DNA from: Bacillota bacterium
GTDB taxonomy: Bacteria; Bacillota; Limnochordia; DTU087
DNA length: 43,307 nucleotides
Direction: 5' to 3'
NCBI GenBank assembly: GCA_012510855.1
Contig: JAAZHE010000001.1
Span: 1 to 43,307 of the forward strand
Shown here: positions 8,427 to 15,906 of the stretch, in pieces
Numbering within the stretch: the first letter of the stretch is position 1
Layout: the number at the start of each line of letters is the position of its first letter
The notes under the pieces: model-generated
Databases searched by the model: none
Seen by the model: only the letters and a program-made list of their open reading frames with translations
Told to the model about the DNA's origin: nothing
Position numbers and translations under genes: made by a program

Positions 8427-8969
8427 ATGGCAGCAGAAAAATCGGCACTGCGGGAATACCTGGAGGCTTTTGTCATTGCGGTTGTCCTGGCTTTATTCAT
8501 TATTACGTTTATCGCCCAATCCTTTATTGTCCAGGGACGGTCTATGGAACCGACCTTGTTCGATGGGGAGCGCCTATTGGTGGACAAACTAACTTATCGC
8601 TTTCGGCCGCCCCGTGCCGGTGAGATTGTTGTCTTTCGTTATCCTGCCGACCCGAGCCGGAAGTTCATCAAGAGGATTATTGGAGTTCCCGGAGATGAAA
8701 TCATGATCAGGGATACTGTCGTCTATGTCAACGGCAAGCCCTTGAAAGAGGATTACATCACTGCTCCCACATACGGTGACTGGGGACCGAGGAAGGTGCC
8801 CCGGAACAGTTACTTCGTCCTGGGAGATAACCGCAATAACAGCGATGACAGCCGCTTTCCAGATGTAGGTTTTGTGGGACGGGAACTCATCATGGGTCGA
8901 GCTGTTGCCAGGTATTGGCCTCTACCGGCTATTGGAATAATTGGGATTCCGGAAACCTTTTCCAGATAA
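8427..8969 (+). CDS. lepB: Signal peptidase I
   Basis: This type I signal peptidase cleaves signal peptides on the outer face of the membrane. It has 180 residues, the short Gram-positive (SipS-like) form with a single N-terminal membrane segment (about residues 12-32, AFVIAVVLALFIITFIAQSF). The catalytic serine is S39 in QGRSMEPTL and the general-base lysine is K82 in FIKRIIGVPGD. Boxes D and E (YFVLGDNRNNSDDSR, FVGRELIMGRA) are present. The ATG has a GAAGGGAG site. It follows a terminator, so it needs its own promoter or read-through. No clear promoter was seen in the short gap. Confidence 0.97.
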   Translation: MAAEKSALREYLEAFVIAVVLALFIITFIAQSFIVQGRSMEPTLFDGERLLVDKLTYRFRPPRAGEIVVFRYPADPSRKFIKRIIGVPGDEIMIRDTVVYVNGKPLKEDYITAPTYGDWGPRKVPRNSYFVLGDNRNNSDDSRFPDVGFVGRELIMGRAVARYWPLPAIGIIGIPETFSR

Positions 8970-8993
8970 TTAGGTTGGAAGGAATTGAGTAAA

Positions 8994-9851
8994 GTGTCAG
9001 TAGATATCCAATGGTATCCGGGCCATATGGCCAAGACCAAGAGGGAATTGAGGGAAAACCTCCCGGTGATCGACATTGTGCTGGAAGTACGGGATGCAAG
9101 GATACCCACCACCAGTCACAATGCCGATCTAGCGGAGCTTGTAGCCAGAAAGCCTGTTATTACAATTTTAGCCAAGGCAGACTTGGCAGAGGAAGAGACT
9201 ACCAAGGCGTGGATAAAAGCCTTGGAAAACAATGGGCTGCCTGCGGTTGCGGTAGATCTCAAAACCGGCTGGGGTGTAAGAGAACTGGAACGAAAGATCC
9301 GCATCCAGCAACAGATCATCAGTCAAAGGCTTCACCGGCGGGGTCGACAAAGCCGGAGTCTTAGAGGTTTAGTGGTAGGGGTGCCCAATGTGGGCAAGTC
9401 TACCTTGATTAACCGGCTGGCTAACCGGTCAGCCGCTAAAACCGGGGCTCTTCCAGGAGTGACCCGGGGCAAACAGTGGGTTCGGATCGGGAACTGGCTG
9501 CAGCTTTTGGATGTGCCTGGAGTTCTGTGGCCCAAGTTTGAAGAACCTCAGACTGGTTTCTATTTGGCCATTACCGGAGCCATCAGTCCTGATGTTTTCG
9601 ATTACGTCCGGGTAAGTGCCGCATTGGCAGAGTTCTTGCGTAATCGTCGCCCCGAGGCTCTTCAGGATAGATATGATTTAGATAGTATACCGAAAGACGG
9701 CCTCCCCATCCTCGAAGCCATAGGACAGCGCCGGGGCTTTTTGCTCAGCGGCGGCAGTGTCGATGTAGAAAAGGCCGCCCTCCTCTTGCTTAAAGAATTT
9801 CGCGAAGGAATCCTAGGCCGCTTCACCCTTGATTTTCCTCCAAATTTGTAA
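8994..9851 (+). CDS. rbgA: Ribosome biogenesis GTPase RbgA (YlqF)
   Basis: RbgA is a circularly permuted GTPase needed for late assembly of the 50S subunit. The G motifs appear in permuted order: G4-like AKADL early, then G1 GVPNVGKSTLIN (lysine about K135), G2 within PGVTRGKQW and G3 DVPGVLWPKF. The N terminus has the family's IQWYPGHMAKTKREL signature, and the C-terminal ANTAR-like helical region ends the protein. I prefer the GTG at 8994 because GGAAGG (8977-8982) is 11 bases away; an in-frame TTG at 8985 is too close to that site. rnhB follows, as in Bacillus. Confidence 0.96.
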   Translation: MSVDIQWYPGHMAKTKRELRENLPVIDIVLEVRDARIPTTSHNADLAELVARKPVITILAKADLAEEETTKAWIKALENNGLPAVAVDLKTGWGVRELERKIRIQQQIISQRLHRRGRQSRSLRGLVVGVPNVGKSTLINRLANRSAAKTGALPGVTRGKQWVRIGNWLQLLDVPGVLWPKFEEPQTGFYLAITGAISPDVFDYVRVSAALAEFLRNRRPEALQDRYDLDSIPKDGLPILEAIGQRRGFLLSGGSVDVEKAALLLLKEFREGILGRFTLDFPPNL

Positions 9852-9936
9852 GAAATCTGTATCCGTCCCTCATAGTCAGCAGGGAAATTTAGGAAATAGC
9901 AGAATTGGTATAAGGCGAATTTTTTCCGTGGGTGGT

Positions 9937-10770
9937 ATGATGATTAACCTGCAAAACCTGACTGTTAGGGACATCAAGGAGTGGGCCGCGGGCAAAGGCC
10001 GCCTTTTGCCGGAGGAAATAGCTGCACTGCGTACAGACCCGAGGATCTCCGTGCAAAAGCTGGCTGCAGCATGGGAGAGGATGCAGGCAGATCAGCAGAA
10101 AGCTCAGGCTCAGCGGCGGCGTCTATATCGGTTTCGTCAAGTCCTTTACAGGCATGGTTTTGAGAGTATTGCAGGAGTTGATGAGGTGGGGAGAGGCCCC
10201 CTGGCGGGTCCTGTAGTGGCAGCAGCAGTGATTTTACCCAGTGGCTTACCTTCCTTTAGGCTCGATGATTCTAAACAGTTGTCTCAAGCCCAGAGAAATG
10301 AGTTGTATGAAAAGATCAACAAAGAGGCTGTTGCTGTGGGAATCGGCATAGCGCAGCCCCAGGAGATAGATGCCCTCAATATTCACAATGCCAGTCTACT
10401 GGCTATGTATAGAGCGTTGTCCTCCCTTCAACAAGCACCAGATTTTTGCTTCGTTGACGGACGCTTTCTTGTTCCGAATCTGACATGTCCCCAGCGAGCG
10501 ATTGTCAGTGGTGACGGTCGCTGCGACGTTGTAGCAGCGGCATCCATTATTGCCAAGGTTACCAGGGACCGCTTGTTAGAAGAGCTGGACACCATCTATC
10601 CATCCTACGGCTTTGCCGCCAACAAAGGCTACCCAACTTTTGAGCATTTGCAGGCGTTAAGAGAGCATGGTCCAAGCCCTGTGCACCGGTATTCATGTAC
10701 TCCGGTACGTTTGGCTGGGGAGAATGCCGCCGTCACGAGGGGTGAGAAAAATTCGGATTGTACGGGTTGA
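9937..10770 (+). CDS. rnhB: Ribonuclease HII
   Basis: RNase HII nicks 5' of ribonucleotides embedded in DNA and removes RNA from hybrids. From the ATG at 9937 it is 277 residues. There is an N-terminal extension of about 75 residues, rich in charged helices, like Bacillus RnhB. The catalytic core follows: GVDEVGRGPLAGPVVAAAV (D82, E83), LDDSKQLS, NIHNASLLAMYRAL, the CDVVAAASIIAKVTRD segment and the YGFAANKGYPT motif. The reading frame extends upstream past rbgA's end, but family length and a GGTGG-like site favour 9937 or 9940. The C terminus runs about 30 bases into the HD-GYP gene in a different frame. Confidence 0.95.
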   Translation: MMINLQNLTVRDIKEWAAGKGRLLPEEIAALRTDPRISVQKLAAAWERMQADQQKAQAQRRRLYRFRQVLYRHGFESIAGVDEVGRGPLAGPVVAAAVILPSGLPSFRLDDSKQLSQAQRNELYEKINKEAVAVGIGIAQPQEIDALNIHNASLLAMYRALSSLQQAPDFCFVDGRFLVPNLTCPQRAIVSGDGRCDVVAAASIIAKVTRDRLLEELDTIYPSYGFAANKGYPTFEHLQALREHGPSPVHRYSCTPVRLAGENAAVTRGEKNSDCTG

Positions 10771-11806
10771 GGATTTAAGGCCGGGCATGCAGCTGGCCCG
10801 AACAGTATACAGCGCTGATGGCAGAGTACTGCTTAGTGCTGGAGTTGTCATGAAGGATTCGTATATCGAGAGACTGCGGAAATTGGGATTTCCGGCGGTG
10901 TATGTCGGTGACCCGGTAGAGTCAGAATCCTTTAGGGAGGCTGTCTGTGAATCTACCCGGCGTCGAGCCATTGCTGTAGTGAAGAAGAGCTTCAACGAGG
11001 TAAAGCTAGGTTCGTCTTTGAAACTAGAGGCAATCGGCCAGGTAGTCAACGACATCGTCGATGAGGTTGTGTCCAATCGAGAAGTTGTCTTGCCCCTAAC
11101 AGATATCCGCAGCCACGATGATTACACCTTTGGCCACAGTGTCAATGTCTGTGTTATATCGGTCATGTTAGGTGTAGCTTTAGAACTGGATGACCTGACA
11201 CTGCGTGAGCTGGCCATGGGAGCAATTCTCCACGATGTAGGAAAAGTCAAGGTGCCAGAGCAGATTTTGCTTAAGCCTGCACCACTTAGTCCCAAGGAGT
11301 GGACTGAGATGAGGAAGCATACCCTTTACGGTTTTCAGCTCCTTAGAGGGGGCGATGGAGTGTCCTCCCGGGCGGCCCACGTAGCATATCAGCATCACGA
11401 GCGGGGTGACGGCAGCGGGTATCCCCGGGCCTTAGCCAGCGACGGAATTCACCTCTTTGCTAAGATTGTAGCTGTAGCTGATACCTATGATGCCATGACT
11501 TCTGATCGAGTCTACCGCAAAGGAGTCACGCCCTTTGAAGCTCTAAAAGTGATTAAAGAGCTGGCATCGGAGGAGTGCGGGCAGCTGGACAAACACGTGG
11601 TAGATACTTTCTTGGCCAATGTCGCTGCCTATCCGCCGGGTTCCAAAGTAAAGCTCAATACCGGTGAAGTAGGGATGGTTATTGGTAAGGCAGAACACTC
11701 CCGTGATTCTGTGATGATAGAAGTGGAGTACGATGCCTCTGGACACCCATTGAGAAAAGCTACAATTATTACAGTATTGGATATGGGAGTGGCCCAGATA
11801 GTGTAG
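10742..11806 (+). CDS. HD-GYP domain protein, probable c-di-GMP phosphodiesterase
   Basis: HD-GYP proteins hydrolyse cyclic di-GMP. About 354 residues. An N-terminal domain (RVEDLRPGMQLARTVYSADGRVLLSAG) of the type often preceding HD-GYP is followed by the catalytic domain: HSVNV, HDVGK (H164, D165), the GYP loop with HHERGDGSGYP (H218, H219) and DTYDAMTSDRVYRKG. All metal and GYP residues are present, so activity is expected. A small beta-rich tail of about 60 residues ends it. No membrane segment or receiver domain is seen. Start choice is uncertain: GTG 10742 or ATG 10724. It overlaps rnhB and precedes yraN. A c-di-GMP riboswitch lies about 8 kb downstream, ahead of the flagellar genes, suggesting a functional link. 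Confidence 0.93.
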   Translation: MRKIRIVRVEDLRPGMQLARTVYSADGRVLLSAGVVMKDSYIERLRKLGFPAVYVGDPVESESFREAVCESTRRRAIAVVKKSFNEVKLGSSLKLEAIGQVVNDIVDEVVSNREVVLPLTDIRSHDDYTFGHSVNVCVISVMLGVALELDDLTLRELAMGAILHDVGKVKVPEQILLKPAPLSPKEWTEMRKHTLYGFQLLRGGDGVSSRAAHVAYQHHERGDGSGYPRALASDGIHLFAKIVAVADTYDAMTSDRVYRKGVTPFEALKVIKELASEECGQLDKHVVDTFLANVAAYPPGSKVKLNTGEVGMVIGKAEHSRDSVMIEVEYDASGHPLRKATIITVLDMGVAQIV

Positions 11807-11812
11807 TGCTTT

Positions 11813-12175
11813 ATGGTGGTGAATCTCAGGCAGAAAGGCAACTTCTATGAGGAATTGGCTGCCAGGTATCTCAAAGCGAAGGGCTATGAGATCTTGGCCC
11901 GGCGGTACCGCTCCAGAAGCGGCGAAATTGATTTGGTGGCCAAAGATGGCGGCACCATCGTCTTTGTGGAAGTGAAGGGCAGGCAGACAACTCGGTTTGG
12001 CCTGCCGCAGGAGGCCGTCGACCGCAGAAAGCAGCGGCGGCTCCGGCGTACTGCTCAGCATTATCTTTGGAGCCGGGGCCTGGCTGAACGGCTCTGTCGC
12101 TTTGATGTGATTGTCATCCAAACCACCGGCCGTGGTCACCAGATAGAGCATCTCATCGGAGCCTTTGACAACTGA
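11813..12175 (+). CDS. yraN: YraN/UPF0102 endonuclease-fold protein
   Basis: This UPF0102 protein has a predicted restriction-endonuclease-like (Holliday-junction-resolvase-like) fold and a poorly known role in DNA metabolism. It has 120 residues. The nuclease-type motif GEIDLVAKDGGTIVFVEVKGR is intact (Glu, Asp, and the E-x-K pair), preceded by the helical GNFYEELAARYLKAKGYEILARRYR. Adjacency to comM and dprA is the usual Firmicutes arrangement. It begins six bases after the HD-GYP gene without a strong ribosome site, so coupling is likely. Confidence 0.95.
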   Translation: MVVNLRQKGNFYEELAARYLKAKGYEILARRYRSRSGEIDLVAKDGGTIVFVEVKGRQTTRFGLPQEAVDRRKQRRLRRTAQHYLWSRGLAERLCRFDVIVIQTTGRGHQIEHLIGAFDN

Positions 12176-12248
12176 GTTTGAGGCTGGGTTGGGAGGCAGG
12201 TGCGTGGTTCCAAGAAGTCACCGGTCCTTGTCCTGGAAGAGGAAAAGG

Positions 12249-13724
12249 ATGGTGACTTTTTTCGTGATCGCCAAAGTCCACGGTGCAACCGTGTTAGGTG
12301 TCGAGGGCTTCCTCATCGACGTTGAAGTGGACATTTCCAGGGGCCTTCCGGGATTTGAGATAGTGGGACTGCCCGACGTTGCTGTACGGGAGAGCCGGCA
12401 GCGGGTGCGGGCCGCCATGAAGAACTCGGGTTTTGGGTTTCCTATGCAAAGGCTCACGGTCAATTTAGCTCCGGCAGACTTACGAAAGAGCGGACCAGCC
12501 TTTGATCTGGCTATCGCCCTAGGAATCCTGGCGGCATCCGGCACCTTGAACCCAGACCTTCTCAGCGGGGTCTTGATTCTGGGGGAGCTATCCCTGGACG
12601 GCAGCGTGCGGGGTGTGGCCGGGGTGCTTCCCATGTTGATGGCAGCAGCAGAAGCCGGAGTGCCCCGAGCTTTAGTCCCCGCAGATAACGAAGAGGAGGC
12701 AGCATTGGTAGACACGATCGAGGTCGGCATTGTCAAGCATTTGCTGGATGCGGCTGCCATGCTGGAGGGGCGCAGCCCGTTGGTTCGTCCTCGGCCCCGG
12801 GATTTTGATCTGGAGATTGAAGTTGACAGGGACCTTGCCGAGGTTCGGGGACAGTTCACTGCCAAGAGAGCCCTGGAAATTGCTGCTGCCGGTCGCCATA
12901 ATCTGCTCCTCATGGGACCTCCCGGATGCGGCAAAACCCTTCTGGCCCGCTGCTTACCGGGCATTTTGCCGCCGCTGTCCTTTACGGAGGCCATGGAGGT
13001 GGCCAAGATATACTCCATTGCCAAAGGATGCCGGGCGCCTCTTAGGCTGAGCCGCCGCCGACCCTTTCGCAGTCCCCATCATTCATCAACGGTAGCAGGT
13101 CTGATCGGAGGTGGAGCTAATCCAGAACCGGGGGAGGTGACTTTAGCCCACCACGGAGTGCTGTTTCTGGACGAGGTAGGAGAGTTTCGCCGTACGGTGC
13201 TGGACGTTTTGCGGCAACCCCTGGAGGACGGACGCGTTTCCCTGGTTCGCCACGGCTACAGTATCACTTACCCAGCCCGCTGCCAGCTGGTCTTGGCAGC
13301 TAACCCCTGCCCCTGTGGTTTTTTTGGTTCCTCTGCTAAAGACTGCCTGTGCACAGGGGGCGAGCTGGCCTCCTACCGCAGGAGGCTTTCGGGACCCCTA
13401 TTGGATAGAATTGACCTACAGGTGTGGATGGACCGGCTCCCAGCCCATGAGTATGACTTTCCGGCAGAACCGTCGGCGGCAGTCAGGGAACGGGTAGCTA
13501 AAGCTTGGGAGCACCTAAGAGCCATTGAAGAAGGCCAACTGGTGATAGAAATCGCCCCCGATGCCCAAGCTGTCTTGGCACAAGCAGTCGAAAAATTCAA
13601 GCTTTCAGTCCGAGCCGTTGACAGGATCCAGCGGGTTGCAAGGACAATCGCCGTCCTGGCAGGATCAGGGAGAATCGAGACCCGCCATCTGGCCGAAGCC
13701 TTAACTTACCGCCTTTCGCTTTAG
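12249..13724 (+). CDS. comM: ComM/YifB family Mg-chelatase-like AAA+ ATPase
   Basis: ComM is a hexameric helicase known in gammaproteobacteria to drive branch migration during natural transformation. About 491 residues from ATG 12249. The N-terminal domain has the signature VDISRGLPGFEIVGLPDVAVRESRQRVRAA, followed by the AAA+ module with Walker A GPPGCGKTLLAR (K229), the HHSST segment, Walker B VLFLDEVGEF, sensor LAANPCPCGFFG and the C-terminal Mg-chelatase domain with DRIDLQV. Cysteines after CPCG (GSSAKDCLC) could bind metal. The start could also be GTG 12264; ATG 12249 has AGGAAAAGGA upstream. It sits between yraN and dprA, a DNA-uptake/recombination context. Confidence 0.95.
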   Translation: MVTFFVIAKVHGATVLGVEGFLIDVEVDISRGLPGFEIVGLPDVAVRESRQRVRAAMKNSGFGFPMQRLTVNLAPADLRKSGPAFDLAIALGILAASGTLNPDLLSGVLILGELSLDGSVRGVAGVLPMLMAAAEAGVPRALVPADNEEEAALVDTIEVGIVKHLLDAAAMLEGRSPLVRPRPRDFDLEIEVDRDLAEVRGQFTAKRALEIAAAGRHNLLLMGPPGCGKTLLARCLPGILPPLSFTEAMEVAKIYSIAKGCRAPLRLSRRRPFRSPHHSSTVAGLIGGGANPEPGEVTLAHHGVLFLDEVGEFRRTVLDVLRQPLEDGRVSLVRHGYSITYPARCQLVLAANPCPCGFFGSSAKDCLCTGGELASYRRRLSGPLLDRIDLQVWMDRLPAHEYDFPAEPSAAVRERVAKAWEHLRAIEEGQLVIEIAPDAQAVLAQAVEKFKLSVRAVDRIQRVARTIAVLAGSGRIETRHLAEALTYRLSL

Positions 13725-13847
13725 TTTTATCTGGACACCGAAAACTGGCGGGATAGGCTGTATTTCAAGGGACATGATCGGGATACGAGACTGCTCTTTA
13801 AGCCATGCTAAGGCACAAACGGGATTCTTCGAAAGGGAGGACAACCC

Positions 13848-14093
13848 TTGGGACACCAGCAGGACTTAGGCAAGACCAAGATATACAGCTGTCCTAACTG
13901 TCAAGCTGATACTCCCCATGTAATTAAGGGGCAGAAGAACGAGACCTGCGCCCTTTTGTGCAGCAACTGCGGAACCGGTTCCCTAGTCCACAGTGATGAG
14001 CTGTGTCTCTATCAGCTGCACTGGGAGGAAGAGCTGAGACAGATCTTGGGAACCTTGGAGCAACGTCTAGATGATGAGCGGTATCCGGATTAG
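13848..14093 (+). CDS. Small zinc-ribbon protein of unknown function
   Basis: I do not recognise this 81-residue protein. Two CxxC knuckles about 21 residues apart (SCPNCQAD and LCSNCGTGS) predict a zinc ribbon in the first half. The second half is an acidic helix (WEEELRQILGTLEQRLDDE). It begins at TTG 13848 with AAAGGGAGGAC 7-8 bases upstream, an excellent ribosome site, and ends four bases before the region leading into dprA, so it is probably co-transcribed with dprA. A role in the DNA-processing cluster is only an inference from position. Small size and the good ribosome site support it being real. Confidence 0.75.
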   Translation: MGHQQDLGKTKIYSCPNCQADTPHVIKGQKNETCALLCSNCGTGSLVHSDELCLYQLHWEEELRQILGTLEQRLDDERYPD

Positions 14094-14129
14094 AACTTGG
14101 AATTCCCGAAGGAAGGGGAGGGGAAGTCA

Positions 14130-15239
14130 TTGAAGGCTAGGATGTATCTTTGGGGCCTCAGTCTCCTGCCCCACATGGGCAGTATCACCATCAAGCGCCT
14201 CGTGGAAGGCATGGGCAGCGAGGAAGCCGCTTTCCACGCTGAAGTTGAAGACGTTCAGGCCTACGGGGGCCTCACCGCAATTAGGGCTCAGGCAGTAGTT
14301 ACTGCTCGATCTAGGTTGGACTTAGTTCGAGGATGGGAGCGACTTACCCAACATCATGACCTCGGACTTGTTACGTGGCTTGATGAGGAGTATCCCCCGA
14401 GGCTCCGGGAAATCTACGATCCGCCACCGGTTTTGTACTACCGAGGATCTCTTGGGTGTCTAAATGGACCAGCAGTGGCCATAGTCGGGAGAAGGCGAGC
14501 CAGCCCACGGGGGCTGGGATGGGCGAAACGGCTGGGACGGGCCCTGGGGGCGGCGGGGCTCACCGTGGTCAGCGGGCTGGCCATGGGAATTGATGCCGCA
14601 GCCCATGCCGCCGCCCTGGAAACTGGAAAAACCGCGGCGGTATTAGTGACCGGCATAGATGTTGTTTACCCCAAATGCAATCAGCGGCTGTATGAAGATA
14701 TACCTTCATCAGGAGTGCTCATTTCTCCATTTCCCCTGGGTACCAAACCCCAGCGGGGCAATTTCCCCGCCCGCAATCGGATAATCAGTGGAATAAGCAA
14801 CGCCGTCATAGTAGTGGAAGCCGCCCAGCGAAGCGGCGCTTTGATCACTGCGATGCTGGCCGTAGAGCAGAATCGAGATGTCTACGCGGTACCGGGCGAT
14901 CCAGCCGATAGCGGTGCAGCCGGTCCCAATAAACTGATTCAGGAAGGGGCTAAACTGATCACAAGTCCTGACGATGTCCTGGATGAGCTGGGTCTCAGCG
15001 GGCAGCTCCGACTGCCGTTGGGGAGCTCTGAAAGGAAATGGACCCCTCAAGCTGAATCTGAGACTGCAGACAGCAATGCTGAAAGGCTCCTTAGAACTTT
15101 GGTTCGTCCCCTGCATGTCGATGAAATAGCCGTAATCACCGGCTTGCCGGCGTCGGTGGTCAACAGCTCACTGATGGAACTGGAACTGGCAGGCTTGCTT
15201 GAGCAGCTGAGTGCTGGGGTGTTTCAGCGGGTGAGTTGA
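14130..15239 (+). CDS. dprA: DNA-processing protein DprA (Smf)
   Basis: DprA loads RecA onto incoming single-stranded DNA during transformation. About 369 residues. A short N-terminal helical (SAM/HhH-like) region is followed by the Rossmann-like DprA core: the signatures AIVGRRRASPRG, VVSGLAMGIDAAAH and the ARNRIISGISNAVIVVEA strand are intact, as is VPGDP. A C-terminal winged-helix domain (about residues 305-369, VDEIAVITGLPASVVNSSL) resembles the DML1 domain found in some DprA proteins. TTG 14130 is chosen because GGGGAGGGG lies seven bases upstream; an in-frame TTG at 14097 lacks such a site. Confidence 0.96.
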   Translation: MKARMYLWGLSLLPHMGSITIKRLVEGMGSEEAAFHAEVEDVQAYGGLTAIRAQAVVTARSRLDLVRGWERLTQHHDLGLVTWLDEEYPPRLREIYDPPPVLYYRGSLGCLNGPAVAIVGRRRASPRGLGWAKRLGRALGAAGLTVVSGLAMGIDAAAHAAALETGKTAAVLVTGIDVVYPKCNQRLYEDIPSSGVLISPFPLGTKPQRGNFPARNRIISGISNAVIVVEAAQRSGALITAMLAVEQNRDVYAVPGDPADSGAAGPNKLIQEGAKLITSPDDVLDELGLSGQLRLPLGSSERKWTPQAESETADSNAERLLRTLVRPLHVDEIAVITGLPASVVNSSLMELELAGLLEQLSAGVFQRVS

Positions 15240-15260
15240 GGGGCCTTCCACAGGATAATG

Positions 15261-15289
15261 TTTACAAGGTCTGTCCGAGGGAATATAAT
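15261..15289 (+). promoter_or_regulatory. Sigma-A type promoter for smg-topA
   Basis: TTTACA (15261-15266), 17-base spacer, TATAAT (15284-15289): 5/6 and 6/6 matches at ideal spacing. The start of transcription would be near 15296, which rules against an in-frame ATG at 15298 as translation start (it would be leaderless) and favours the ATG at 15325. Confidence 0.85.
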
Positions 15290-15324
15290 AGAAGCAAATG
15301 TCTGGAGTACTGGGGGACAGACCA

Positions 15325-15804
15325 ATGCAGCGGGTCATGAAGATTATAGAAAGGCTTATCGCAGAGGTGTTGGATGACACCCAAGAATCACTGAGCGGAC
15401 CCGAGATAATAGCAATGCTGTTGCGTGAAGGATTTAGTGCTGATGAAATCGAACAGGCTCTGTCACTGATTTTTTCTTTGCCCGAGGCCATTCAGGCAAG
15501 GAGCGAAGAAATCCACTACCCTGCTTCGCAGGATTCCATGCGGGTGTTCACTCCCGAGGAACGGGCCAAGCTGGATGTTGAGGCCCAGGGGTATTTGCTT
15601 GGGCTGGTAGGTGCCAACTTGATCGACCAGGCTGAGCTGGAGGACATCCTCGGTGAAGTGTCGGCTCTACAGCTTTCTCAAGTAGGGATACCGGAACTGC
15701 AGTGGATTTTGGGCCGGGTCGTTGAAGATGAAGTGCGATCCTTCCTTCTGTCGACGGCGCCGGTGTACTCTTCCGGTGAGGAGGCCGGGATTTGGTGGAA
15801 CTAG
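15325..15804 (+). CDS. smg: Smg/DUF494 family protein
   Basis: The product has about 159 residues. The centre, DSMRVFTPEERAKLDVEAQGYLLGL, matches the hallmark of Smg/DUF494 proteins (the E. coli form has DPLSMRIYTPEE and a GFLLFL segment). The flanking N-terminal helices (IIERLIAEVL, LREGFSADEIEQALSLI) and the late segment VGIPELQWILGRVV also fit. The family's function is unknown. ATG 15325 has GGGGGA seven bases upstream and lies about 30 bases after the promoter. The gene lies between dprA and topA; in gammaproteobacteria smg also follows dprA and precedes a topoisomerase I-like zinc-finger gene. I assign the family from the motif and synteny. Confidence 0.85.
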   Translation: MQRVMKIIERLIAEVLDDTQESLSGPEIIAMLLREGFSADEIEQALSLIFSLPEAIQARSEEIHYPASQDSMRVFTPEERAKLDVEAQGYLLGLVGANLIDQAELEDILGEVSALQLSQVGIPELQWILGRVVEDEVRSFLLSTAPVYSSGEEAGIWWN

Positions 15805-15850
15805 CGGCCTTTGTCAAGGAAGAGTAGACCATTATACTGATCTGTACGTG

Positions 15851-15876
15851 AGGGCTAACCGGAAAGGGTTAGCCCT
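15851..15876 (+). terminator. Strong hairpin between smg and topA (possible attenuator)
   Basis: AGGGCTAACC (15851-15860), six-base loop, GGTTAGCCCT (15867-15876): a perfect 10-bp stem. It is followed by TGTG and not by a T tract, so full intrinsic termination is doubtful. It lies 30 bases before the topA GTG and may instead reduce read-through, stabilise mRNA or be a protein-binding site. Confidence 0.45.
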
Positions 15877-15906
15877 TGTGATGGATAACTCTAGGAGGGC
15901 AGTAAT

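Noticed and set aside
12218-13024. 268-codon reverse-strand open frame inside comM
   Set aside because: It mirrors a well-conserved gene and has Ser/Arg/Pro-rich composition typical of antisense frames, with no recognisable domain.
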